DNA of 18,487 bases from Candidatus Pacearchaeota archaeon (GTDB lineage Archaea; Nanobdellota; Nanobdellia; Pacearchaeales; GW2011-AR1): NCBI GenBank assembly GCA_023140635.1, contig JAGLLG010000013.1:1-18487 (forward strand). Reading direction: 5' to 3'. Below, piece by piece: positions 8,442 to 13,753 of the stretch. The notes beneath the pieces are model-generated. The model did no database searches. It was not told the DNA's origin and worked only from the letters and a program-made list of their open reading frames with translations. The position numbers were made by a program, and so were the translations under genes. How positions within the stretch are numbered: position 1 is the first letter of the stretch; every line of letters starts with the position of its first letter.

Positions 8442-8525
8442 CATCTCATCCCCTCACTTCCCTTTCCCGTAAATAAATTTTTTAATTTCGGGTGCCCCTT
8501 GGGCGGAAACGTTTAAAAAATTTAT

Positions 8526-8579
8526 TTGCACTAAATACGATATTTCAAATTCATTTTTCACGCAGGGTATTTTGTGCAA
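8526..8579 (+). repeat. imperfect inverted repeat in the L44e upstream region
   Basis: TTGCACTAAATAC (8526-8538) and GTATTTTGTGCAA (8567-8579) are complementary at 12 of 13 positions around a 28-nt loop. They lie directly after a TATA-like stretch (TTTAAAAAATTTA near 8512-8524). The noncoding stretch between the divergent genes at 8411 and 8714 otherwise holds only the hairpin at 8638-8652 and the L44e promoter. A small RNA or a regulator site is possible; I recognise neither. Confidence 0.35.
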
Positions 8580-8637
8580 CAAAAACCAAATGAAAAATCA
8601 ATTTTAAATCATCGCAAAACAAGGAGGCTACTTGTAG

Positions 8638-8652
8638 GGAACCTTAGGTTCC
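8638..8652 (+). other. perfect 6-bp hairpin upstream of L44e
   Basis: GGAACC-TTA-GGTTCC. It is flanked by GGAG (near 8622) and CTCC (near 8661), which could close an outer stem around internal loops. A TATA-like ATTTTAAAT at 8600-8609 would place a transcription start near 8630. This could mark a short noncoding RNA. C/D boxes are absent and H/ACA features are weak. Confidence 0.3.
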
Positions 8653-8683
8653 GTCGATAACTCCGAGACCACATAAACACAAA

Positions 8684-8692
8684 CTTTAAAAG
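8684..8692 (+). promoter_or_regulatory. TATA box of the L44e-S3Ae-Ndk operon
   Basis: CTTTAAAAG centred 26 nt before the ATG at 8714, implying a leaderless transcript. This makes the upstream hairpins separate from the L44e mRNA. Confidence 0.6.
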
Positions 8693-8713
8693 GCAAAATT
8701 CAAAAGAACTATT

Positions 8714-9016
8714 ATGAAAAGACCGAAAACAACCAAGAGATATTGTCCTTATTGTAAAAAGAAGACAGAACAAAAAGTAAAGGAACCTAGCAAAGGAAAA
8801 GCGAGTAGCATGAAGAGAGGAAGTAAAGTTCGAATGAAATTGCGAGGTCTCTGGAGAGGAATCGGTAATCAAGGGAAATACTCACGTATGAAAAATCAGG
8901 CAAAGAAAAAAAGAAAAACAACTAAAAAGACAAACTTGATGTTTACTTGTACAGTATGTAAAAAATCTAAATATCAAAAAAAGGGAAAACGAACCTCTAA
9001 AATAGTAATCGAATAA
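8714..9016 (+). CDS. rpl44e: large-subunit ribosomal protein L44e
   Basis: 100 residues, very basic. It matches the archaeal/eukaryotic L44e (eL42) family: an N-terminal CPYC (Cys11, Cys14) and a C-terminal CTVC (Cys79, Cys82) form the zinc site, with the Gly/Lys/Arg-rich middle and the typical KAKKTTKK-like element, here AKKKRKTTKK, before the second Cys pair. The family sits near the ribosomal E site and contacts the CCA end of deacylated tRNA. It is first in an operon: the S3Ae ATG starts 1 nt after its stop. The coding strand is G-rich compared with other plus-strand genes because of Lys/Gly/Arg content. The start is supported by the TATA box at 8684-8692. Confidence 0.93.
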   Translation: MKRPKTTKRYCPYCKKKTEQKVKEPSKGKASSMKRGSKVRMKLRGLWRGIGNQGKYSRMKNQAKKKRKTTKKTNLMFTCTVCKKSKYQKKGKRTSKIVIE

Positions 9017-9017
9017 A

Positions 9018-9644
9018 ATGGCAGAAAGAAAAAGATACATAGACATTGAAATTCCAATCCTCGACTCGACAATGAGAATACTTGGAACTCCGGAAGATTT
9101 AAACAATAAAACAATCAAATTAGATCTAACGAGGAAACTTCGAGGAAAAGGTTTAAACATCACATTCAGAATCTTCAATAAAGACGGAAAACTCTTCGGA
9201 ATTCCAAATAAAATGGTGCTAATAGGTTCTTACATTCAACAAATGATAAGAAAGAGAAGTGATTATGTAGAGGACTCATTTAAGGCACGATGTGCAGATA
9301 TAAGGGTAACAGTAAAACCTTTCTTGCTAACACGAAAACGAGTTTCCAGAGCAGTCCGAAAAAACCTGAGAAATACCGCAAGAGAATTCTTACTAGATTA
9401 TTTAAAAGAAAAAGATTACAACGAAATCTGTAATGAACTTTTAGAAAATACTCTTCAAAAAGCGATGTTCCCGAAATTGAAGAAAATTTATCCGCTTTCA
9501 TTCTGCGATCTAAGAGTATTCGAAACAAAAGAATTAGAAAAGATAAATATTGAAAAAATTTTAGAAAAAAATACAGAAGAATACGCTAAAGAAGAATCAT
9601 CAGAAGAAAACATCGGGGATTCCAATGAGCAAATTGAAAAATAA
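9018..9644 (+). CDS. rps3ae: small-subunit ribosomal protein S3Ae (eS1)
   Basis: 208 residues, within the normal archaeal range. It follows the S3Ae plan: an N-terminal beta region (YIDIEIPILDSTMRILGTPE), the conserved NKTIKLDLTRKLRGKG, then ITFRIFNKDG and a central basic segment with RKRSDYVEDSFKAR and VTVKPFLLTRKRVSRAVRK, ending in an acidic tail rich in Glu. The protein lies on the solvent side of the 30S platform near the mRNA exit and helps initiation. It lies 1 nt after L44e and 6 nt before Ndk, so it has no promoter of its own. Confidence 0.9.
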   Translation: MAERKRYIDIEIPILDSTMRILGTPEDLNNKTIKLDLTRKLRGKGLNITFRIFNKDGKLFGIPNKMVLIGSYIQQMIRKRSDYVEDSFKARCADIRVTVKPFLLTRKRVSRAVRKNLRNTAREFLLDYLKEKDYNEICNELLENTLQKAMFPKLKKIYPLSFCDLRVFETKELEKINIEKILEKNTEEYAKEESSEENIGDSNEQIEK

Positions 9645-9650
9645 ACAAAA

Positions 9651-10175
9651 ATGGTAAACCAATCTTGTCTCGTTTTAATCAAACCCGATGGACTCCTAAA
9701 ATCTCTTACAGGGAATATAATCTCAGCCTTATCTGAAACAAAATTAAAAATTCTTGGAGCAAAAATCCTCTCCGTTAAAAAAGACCTCGCGGAAAAACAC
9801 TACGAAGAATTAAAAAATAAAAAGCCTAAAATTTTTGCGGAAACTTTAAAATATATCTGTGGGGAATATCATACGCCAAGAGTCCTTGCAATGATTTACT
9901 ATGGAGAAAATGCGATAGAAAAAATTAGAAAAATAATCGGAGATACAAATCCCGAAGAAGCAATCCCTACAACAATAAGAGGACGATACGGGAGAATAAA
10001 CTCAAAAACAGAAATCTTCGAGAATTGTATCCACGCATCCGACTCACCAGAGAACGCCGAAAAAGAAATTAAACTCTGGTTCTCTCCCGATGAAATTGTC
10101 TGCCCGGAAAATGGAAAAAATATCTATCCAACATCAACAGAACTCCAAGAAATCAAACTAGAAAAATGGGCTTAA
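9651..10175 (+). CDS. ndk: nucleoside diphosphate kinase
   Basis: 174 residues, about 20-25 longer than common Ndk. Ndk transfers the gamma phosphate of NTPs to NDPs through a phospho-histidine. Visible motifs are KPDG (11-14), GENAIEKIRKIIGDTNP (85-101), TTIRGRYG (107-114) and the active-site NCIHASDS with His128. The extra length lies in a small insertion around ICGEYHTP (69-76) and a C-terminal extension that ends KLEKWA. It follows S3Ae by 6 nt, an arrangement in which ribosomal protein and nucleotide supply genes share a promoter. All catalytic residues I can place are present. Confidence 0.92.
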   Translation: MVNQSCLVLIKPDGLLKSLTGNIISALSETKLKILGAKILSVKKDLAEKHYEELKNKKPKIFAETLKYICGEYHTPRVLAMIYYGENAIEKIRKIIGDTNPEEAIPTTIRGRYGRINSKTEIFENCIHASDSPENAEKEIKLWFSPDEIVCPENGKNIYPTSTELQEIKLEKWA

Positions 10176-10207
10176 ATCTATCCAAATCTTAGAGCACAAC
10201 ACCAAAG

Positions 10208-10216
10208 ATTTAAAAA
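10208..10216 (+). promoter_or_regulatory. TATA box of tRNA-Thr
   Basis: ATTTAAAAA, centred about 28 nt before the first base of the tRNA. Confidence 0.55.
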
Positions 10217-10240
10217 AACGTCAAAACAACTAAAATATAT

Positions 10241-10312
10241 GCCTGCGTAGCTCAGTGACAGAGCACCTGTCTTGTAAACAGGGGGTCGAGGGTTTAACTC
10301 CCTTCGCAGGCT
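10241..10312 (+). tRNA. tRNA-Thr (anticodon UGU)
   Basis: A 72-nt cloverleaf. Acceptor GCCTGCG/CGCAGGC, discriminator T, D arm GCTC-AGTGACA-GAGC, anticodon arm CCTGT-CTTGTAA-ACAGG with TGT at 34-36, variable region GGGTC, T arm GAGGG-TTTAACT-CCCTT. No CCA is encoded. The D loop has A where G19 is expected and the T loop has T where C56 is expected, so the normal G19-C56 elbow pair would be A19-U56. Its T-arm and acceptor 3' strand are also repeated in inverted and direct copies downstream. The anticodon decodes ACN codons and would be a t6A substrate, for which Bud32 is encoded in this window. Confidence 0.92.
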
Positions 10313-10347
10313 TACTCCGTAAGACTGCGATTCTTAGAGTTAAACCC
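10290..10347 (+). other. long stem-loop overlapping the 3' half of tRNA-Thr
   Basis: The 3' part of the tRNA is followed by its own inverted copy. GGGTTTAACTC (10290-10300) pairs with GAGTTAAACCC (10337-10347), TCGCAG (10304-10309) with CTGCGA (10325-10330), and CTTAC (10311-10315) with GTAAG (10319-10323) around a TCC loop. That is 22 base pairs with one small internal loop and one G/A mismatch. The structure excludes the normal T arm and acceptor stem, so tRNA folding and this hairpin compete in the precursor. Confidence 0.6.
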
Positions 10348-10543
10348 GAGACACGTCGAGGGTGAGTAATTCGCTTTGAACAAAAAACCAATTCAAACAA
10401 ATAAATATTTTTGCGAAATGCAAATTACGAATAAAGAACTCCCTTCGCAGACTTTTAAGCGAAACGAAAAAACTGCGATTGAGAGTTTCAGAAAAAGGAT
10501 TTCTCGCAAGTTTGATTTAACTATATAGTAATAACATTAGAAA
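10313..10543 (+). other. structured noncoding region after tRNA-Thr
   Basis: No credible gene. Besides the stem-loop at 10290-10347 and the repeat at 10437-10487, it holds a third nested inverted repeat: GTAATT (10366-10371) with AATTAC (10423-10428), CGC (10372-10374) with GCG (10413-10415), and TTTGAA (10375-10380) with TTCAAA (10392-10397). GTCGAGGGT at 10355-10363 repeats 10285-10293 of the tRNA. The sequence could be a structured RNA, or the scar of an element that inserted at the tRNA. Confidence 0.4.
10437..10487 (+). repeat. second copy of the tRNA-Thr 3' end and its hairpin
   Basis: AACTCCCTTCGCAG (10437-10450) is an exact 14-nt copy of the tRNA 3' strand at 10296-10309, 141 nt away. 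It is again followed by ACTGCGATT (10472-10480, same as 10324-10332) and GAGTT (10483-10487). Thus AACTC/GAGTT and TCGCAG/CTGCGA form a hairpin related to the first, with a T4/A4 inner stem. It may be an att-like remnant or a duplicated hairpin unit. Confidence 0.5.
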
Positions 10544-10554
10544 CATTTAAAAAG
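10544..10554 (+). promoter_or_regulatory. TATA box of the orphan gene at 10575-11024
   Basis: CATTTAAAAAG centred about 26 nt before the ATG at 10575. Confidence 0.55.
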
Positions 10555-10574
10555 AATTATTTATTGTAAAATAT

Positions 10575-11024
10575 ATGATAAAAAATGTTTTAAAACATGT
10601 TATAGGAAAAGGTTATGTTGATCGTCTTGACAAAAAGAATGATAGAGATTTAAAGAGAATGGCCACTTCTTTTTGTGAATCCATTAAAGAAACGTATCCT
10701 AATGCAAGAGTAGCTGAATTAATCTGGTCTATCGACCCTACAAGAAGTGGAGAATACTGTGTATTAGACAAGCAAGGATATGCCGTAGTTGTTAACGGCA
10801 AAGGAGAGGTTTATATGGAGAATAATGACCTCCCAAGAGAACCCCCTCTATCTCAAAAGTTTTTATCACGATATGGGTGTAGACCTCCAGTTTTAAAACC
10901 TAAGAAGTGTTTAGTAGAGTATCTCACTGGAAAAGTAAGGGTTCATGGTTCTTTTTCTTTAGATAAAGTTGCACAGAGATTACCTGAGGATTTAAGTAAG
11001 AATATAGAAATTGAAAGTATTTAG
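10575..11024 (+). CDS. hypothetical protein, orphan with atypical composition
   Basis: 149 residues starting MIKNVLKHVIGKGYVDRLDK. I do not recognise it. It has no signal peptide or membrane segment. A helical start is followed by a mixed region with SGEYCVLDKQGYAVVVNGKG (about 58-77), which looks like a beta hairpin, then a Pro-rich stretch (PREPPLSQKF). Two clustered cysteines lie in YGCRPPVLKPKKC. Its coding strand has clearly more G than C, the reverse of most plus-strand genes here. With its place beyond the duplicated tRNA-Thr end, that suggests it arrived by transfer or inversion. The TATA box at 10544-10554 supports the ATG as a leaderless start. Confidence 0.7.
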   Translation: MIKNVLKHVIGKGYVDRLDKKNDRDLKRMATSFCESIKETYPNARVAELIWSIDPTRSGEYCVLDKQGYAVVVNGKGEVYMENNDLPREPPLSQKFLSRYGCRPPVLKPKKCLVEYLTGKVRVHGSFSLDKVAQRLPEDLSKNIEIESI

Positions 11025-11078
11025 CCATAAATATTTGAAATTTTGTAAAAAATAAATTTTCTATGTAAGCTTTGCAAA

Positions 11079-11087
11079 CATTTAAAA
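11079..11087 (+). promoter_or_regulatory. TATA box of the 61-residue basic protein gene
   Basis: CATTTAAAA centred about 27 nt before the ATG at 11110. Confidence 0.5.
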
Positions 11088-11109
11088 CACAAGAATAAAT
11101 AAGATTATC

Positions 11110-11295
11110 ATGCCAGGAAAAAATAAACCAAAACGACTTGACAGAAATAAAAGCTGGAGAGTTGCTAGAAGAAAAAATAGAAAGAAAATTTTAACTGAAG
11201 GTAAAAGTAGAAACAGAAAACCAAGACCAAAAAAAACTAAAACAGAAAAACTTACTGAGACAAAGCCTGTTAAAAAAACTGTAAAGAAAGGATAA
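11110..11295 (+). CDS. small highly basic protein, possibly RNA- or ribosome-binding
   Basis: 61 residues, about half of them Lys or Arg, with no cysteines and almost no hydrophobic residues (MPGKNKPKRLDRNKSWRVAR, then RKNRKKI). The composition fits an unfolded RNA-binding tail or a tiny ribosomal protein. I compared it by eye with L39e and S30e: the N-terminal asparagine/lysine pattern is faintly L39e-like, but the conserved P-W-V segment and the arginine block of L39e are missing, so I do not assign it. A well-placed TATA box suggests expression from its own leaderless transcript. Confidence 0.55.
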   Translation: MPGKNKPKRLDRNKSWRVARRKNRKKILTEGKSRNRKPRPKKTKTEKLTETKPVKKTVKKG

Positions 11296-11296
11296 T

Positions 11297-11304
11297 CTTT
11301 TATA
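11297..11304 (+). promoter_or_regulatory. TATA box of the PQ-loop-like gene
   Basis: CTTTTATA, about 25 nt before the ATG at 11326. Confidence 0.45.
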
Positions 11305-11325
11305 CAATTCAATTCTAATAAATTA

Positions 11326-11577
11326 ATGAGCTGGCAAGATATTGTAATAACTACTTGTATGATTGCATTCAGCTATGCATTAGTTCCTCAAGTTATAACA
11401 GGATTTAAACAAAAAAAGAAGTTAATATCTACACAAACAGCTTCGATAACTTCTATTGGACTATTTATTCTGTCACTAGTATGCCTATCATTAAATCTAA
11501 TCTTTTCAGCAATAATAGTTCTTATAAATGCGACACTTTGGACTACTCTACTAATTCAAGGAATCTTATATCGCTAA
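11326..11577 (+). CDS. small three-helix membrane protein, PQ-loop/SemiSWEET-like
   Basis: 83 residues with three hydrophobic segments: about 6-26 (IVITTCMIAFSYALVPQVIT), 41-62 and 63-81. The PQ dipeptide at the end of helix 1, the following basic loop (GFKQKKKLISTQTASI) and the three-helix size fit a PQ-loop half-transporter of the SemiSWEET type, which works as a dimer to move sugars or other small solutes. The match is by pattern only; DPANN and other archaea encode many unassigned three-helix proteins of this size. It ends in a 4-bp convergent overlap with GINS51. Confidence 0.6.
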   Translation: MSWQDIVITTCMIAFSYALVPQVITGFKQKKKLISTQTASITSIGLFILSLVCLSLNLIFSAIIVLINATLWTTLLIQGILYR

Positions 11578-12131
11578 TCATCATCAATAACTTCAACTCG
11601 TTTGTCCTTTTCAAGAATCTCAACTATTTCATTTTTCAAATTGGCAATTTCCCCCTTCTCAAAAGGACCAACCTCATTACCCTCAAAATCCAAAAACTCA
11701 GGAACATCCTCTAAAAATCTAACCAACCTATGCTTCAACTCATCCTTCTGCGCCCCATTCATCTCAGCATTCATATTTTCTTCCGCCCGCTCAAGACTCT
11801 TTACAACTTCCTCAAATAAATCCTTCTCAAAATCCAACAGGTTTTCAAAATCTTTCTTACTAATCCCAACTTCTGAAGCTACAAAAGACAGATTCAAAAT
11901 TTTCTTCTTCCTATTCCTCAACAAATCCTTAAAACTCGAAAGCGCATTCTCTAATTTCTTCTTATTTTTAATCGCCATATCAGAAAATAGATCCTCCTCT
12001 TTATTCAAAAACTCCCTTTTCTCCTTAAAATACTCGGCAGCATCCACAAGAAATTTCTTAGACAAAAGTTGCAATTGCTCAGAATATTTCTCCTTCCTCA
12101 TCGCTTCGTAAATATCACTAAATGTTATCAT
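11574..12131 (-). CDS. gins51: GINS complex subunit Gins51 (Sld5-type)
   Basis: 185 residues. The helical A domain comes first, starting MITFSDIYEAMRKEKYSEQL, with FLNKEEDLFSDMAIKNKKKL and the signature RNRKKKILNLSFVASE at about 92-107. The beta-rich B domain is at the C-terminus (VRFLEDVPEFLDFEGNEVGP, about 136-155). The A-then-B order is that of archaeal Gins51/Gins15, which with MCM and a Cdc45/RecJ protein forms the replicative helicase. Acidic Glu/Lys-rich helices connect the domains. A TATA box at 12152-12160 supports the start. It is divergent from FtsY and shares a short intergenic region. Confidence 0.85.
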   Translation of the reverse strand: MITFSDIYEAMRKEKYSEQLQLLSKKFLVDAAEYFKEKREFLNKEEDLFSDMAIKNKKKLENALSSFKDLLRNRKKKILNLSFVASEVGISKKDFENLLDFEKDLFEEVVKSLERAEENMNAEMNGAQKDELKHRLVRFLEDVPEFLDFEGNEVGPFEKGEIANLKNEIVEILEKDKRVEVIDDD

Positions 12132-12151
12132 AAAAAGTAAAACTATCTCCT

Positions 12152-12160
12152 GTTTAAAAC
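12152..12160 (-). promoter_or_regulatory. TATA box of gins51
   Basis: Minus strand GTTTTAAAC, about 25 nt before the ATG at 12131. Confidence 0.55.
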
Positions 12161-12183
12161 AATTGTTATACTCTACTCAGAGG

Positions 12184-12193
12184 ATTTATAAAA
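12184..12193 (+). promoter_or_regulatory. TATA box of ftsY
   Basis: ATTTATAAAA centred 25 nt before the ATG at 12214. It fixes that ATG as the start, because the in-frame codon at 12163 lies upstream of the TATA box itself. Confidence 0.6.
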
Positions 12194-12213
12194 TATGCTT
12201 TCTTCAAAGAAAT

Positions 12214-13284
12214 ATGTTTGGCGCATTAAAAGAAAAACTGAAGAAATGGATAACAAAGAATAAAGAAGGTGATTTAGATATCAAAGGGCACGACGAAAAG
12301 AAAGTAGACAAATCTCCAAAAAAACAACTTTCAAAAAAAAAGAAAGTCAAAAAATCTAAAGTCCTAGAAAAACAAAAAGATGAATTAGAACAATCTCTCG
12401 AGGAGACGATCAACACCCCTTCGGAAGAAAAAGGATTCTTCATAAAATTCAAAAAAAGACTAACCGAAGAAAAATTCGAAGAACTCTTTGAAGAACTTGA
12501 GATAATCTTATTACAAAATAATGTAGCCTATGAATCTGTAGAATCAATCAAAAAATCTCTCGCAGAAAAACTAATTGGAAAAAACCTAAAAGAAGTTGAC
12601 CTTGCAGAAGAACTAAAAAACGCAATCGAATCAATTCTCATCAACCCGCCGGATTTCATCAAAACTATCAAAGACTCGCTAGAAATAAAATCGCCTTTCG
12701 TAATCGTCTTCGCAGGGATCAATGGTTCGGGAAAAACGACAACCATCGCGAAAGTCGCAAACTACTTACAAAAAAATAAATTGTCAGTTTCCCTCGCCGC
12801 CGCCGACACTTTCCGTGCAGCCTCAATCGAACAAATCCAACAACACGCCGACAACCTCAAAATTCATCTAACAAAAAAAGACTACGGTTCCGACCCTGCT
12901 TCCGTAGGATTCGACGCAATCACTCACGCAAAAAAGAACAAAATCGACGTTGTCCTAATCGACACCGCAGGACGAATGCAAAACAAAGACACGCTAATGA
13001 AAGAAATAGAAAAAATTGTAAGGATAACAAAACCAGATATGAAAATCTTTTTAGGAGAATCAATAACCGGCAACGACGCAACAGAACAAGCAAAAGCCTT
13101 CAATGAATCAACAGATATAACAGGGATTATCCTTTCAAAATCGGACATTGACGAAAAAGGTGGAACCGCAATCTCAGTCTCCCAAGCCACAGGAAAACCA
13201 ATCCTTTTTTTAGGAACCGGGCAAAAGTATGAAGACTTGGAAGTTTTTGATAAGAAGAAAATGATTGAAAAGTTAGGATTGTAA
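12214..13284 (+). CDS. ftsY: signal recognition particle receptor FtsY
   Basis: 356 residues from the ATG at 12214 (MFGALKEKLKKWI). FtsY is the membrane-bound SRP receptor and forms a GTP-dependent heterodimer with SRP54. The N-terminus is an amphipathic helix suited to membrane binding, followed by a Lys/Glu-rich charged linker (to about residue 73), the N domain, and the G domain. G motifs: GINGSGKTTT (168-177), DTFRAAS (198-204), DTAGR (250-254) and SKSD (308-311); the C-terminus closes with GTGQKYEDLEVFD. An open frame extends 17 codons further upstream, but the TATA box position rules that start out. SRP54 is encoded about 470 nt downstream. Confidence 0.93.
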   Translation: MFGALKEKLKKWITKNKEGDLDIKGHDEKKVDKSPKKQLSKKKKVKKSKVLEKQKDELEQSLEETINTPSEEKGFFIKFKKRLTEEKFEELFEELEIILLQNNVAYESVESIKKSLAEKLIGKNLKEVDLAEELKNAIESILINPPDFIKTIKDSLEIKSPFVIVFAGINGSGKTTTIAKVANYLQKNKLSVSLAAADTFRAASIEQIQQHADNLKIHLTKKDYGSDPASVGFDAITHAKKNKIDVVLIDTAGRMQNKDTLMKEIEKIVRITKPDMKIFLGESITGNDATEQAKAFNESTDITGIILSKSDIDEKGGTAISVSQATGKPILFLGTGQKYEDLEVFDKKKMIEKLGL

Positions 13285-13298
13285 TCTACCCCCATAAT

Positions 13299-13307
13299 CC
13301 TTAAATA
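13299..13307 (+). promoter_or_regulatory. TATA box of the 122-residue gene
   Basis: CCTTAAATA centred 26 nt before the ATG at 13329. Confidence 0.5.
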
Positions 13308-13328
13308 TCAAACTTAATCCAATCATAC

Positions 13329-13697
13329 ATGCCACTTTACCAAAAATTCGAAAAAAACTTTAAAAGAAAAGAAGGAATCCTAGAGATACATAGATTGTAT
13401 GATAGCTTACGAAAGAAGTTAAGCCCCTTAGGAATACAGATCTTGGACACGCCAATTTATAATCTTGCTACAGGAAAAGAATCCTCAGACGCAACATATG
13501 CCATCATCTTACCCACCTCTCCAGTTGCAGAAACATATGTATTTTATGAAAATTATGAAAAACATTCAGGAGGGAAATCTGGAAGAGTTCATTTAGGAGT
13601 CAAATATTTTCTTGAAAATCAAAAATTTTCTAATATAGAAAAAATAGCACTAGAACACGGACTTACTCCGACCGAACCTTTTAAATCAAATACATAA
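13329..13697 (+). CDS. hypothetical protein between FtsY and SRP54
   Basis: 122 residues starting MPLYQKFEKNFKRKEGILEI. Not recognised. The first third is helical and basic. The middle holds beta-like segments (IQILDTPIYNLATG near 36-49 and DATYAIILPTSPVAETYVFY near 54-73). A Gly-rich basic stretch follows (KHSGGKSGRVHLGVKYF), then a helix. No cysteines, signal or membrane segment. It has its own TATA box and does not overlap its neighbours, so a link with the SRP pathway is only positional. Confidence 0.65.
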   Translation: MPLYQKFEKNFKRKEGILEIHRLYDSLRKKLSPLGIQILDTPIYNLATGKESSDATYAIILPTSPVAETYVFYENYEKHSGGKSGRVHLGVKYFLENQKFSNIEKIALEHGLTPTEPFKSNT

Positions 13698-13720
13698 AAC
13701 ATTGCTAGGGGCTAAACCCA

Positions 13721-13730
13721 AAATTTAATA
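13721..13730 (+). promoter_or_regulatory. TATA box of srp54
   Basis: AAATTTAATA centred about 28 nt before the ATG at 13754. Confidence 0.5.
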
Positions 13731-13753
13731 ACCTCAATTCTCCCCCCTAAACT

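Noticed and set aside
8031..8516. A 161-codon plus-strand frame starting MTPPRIELGPHRSQ
   Set aside because: It begins inside the complement of tRNA-Val, a common false gene, and then runs antisense to the 93-residue gene.
8620..8680. Box C/D or H/ACA guide RNA around the hairpin at 8638-8652
   Set aside because: No C or D box is found, and the outer stem is only 4 bp with ACA at a doubtful distance, so only the hairpin is reported.
10313..10543. RNase P RNA or SRP RNA in the structured region after tRNA-Thr
   Set aside because: None of the conserved core motifs of either RNA was found and the region is short.
11110..11295. Ribosomal protein L39e
   Set aside because: The conserved P-W-V segment and C-terminal arginine block are missing, and the length is greater.
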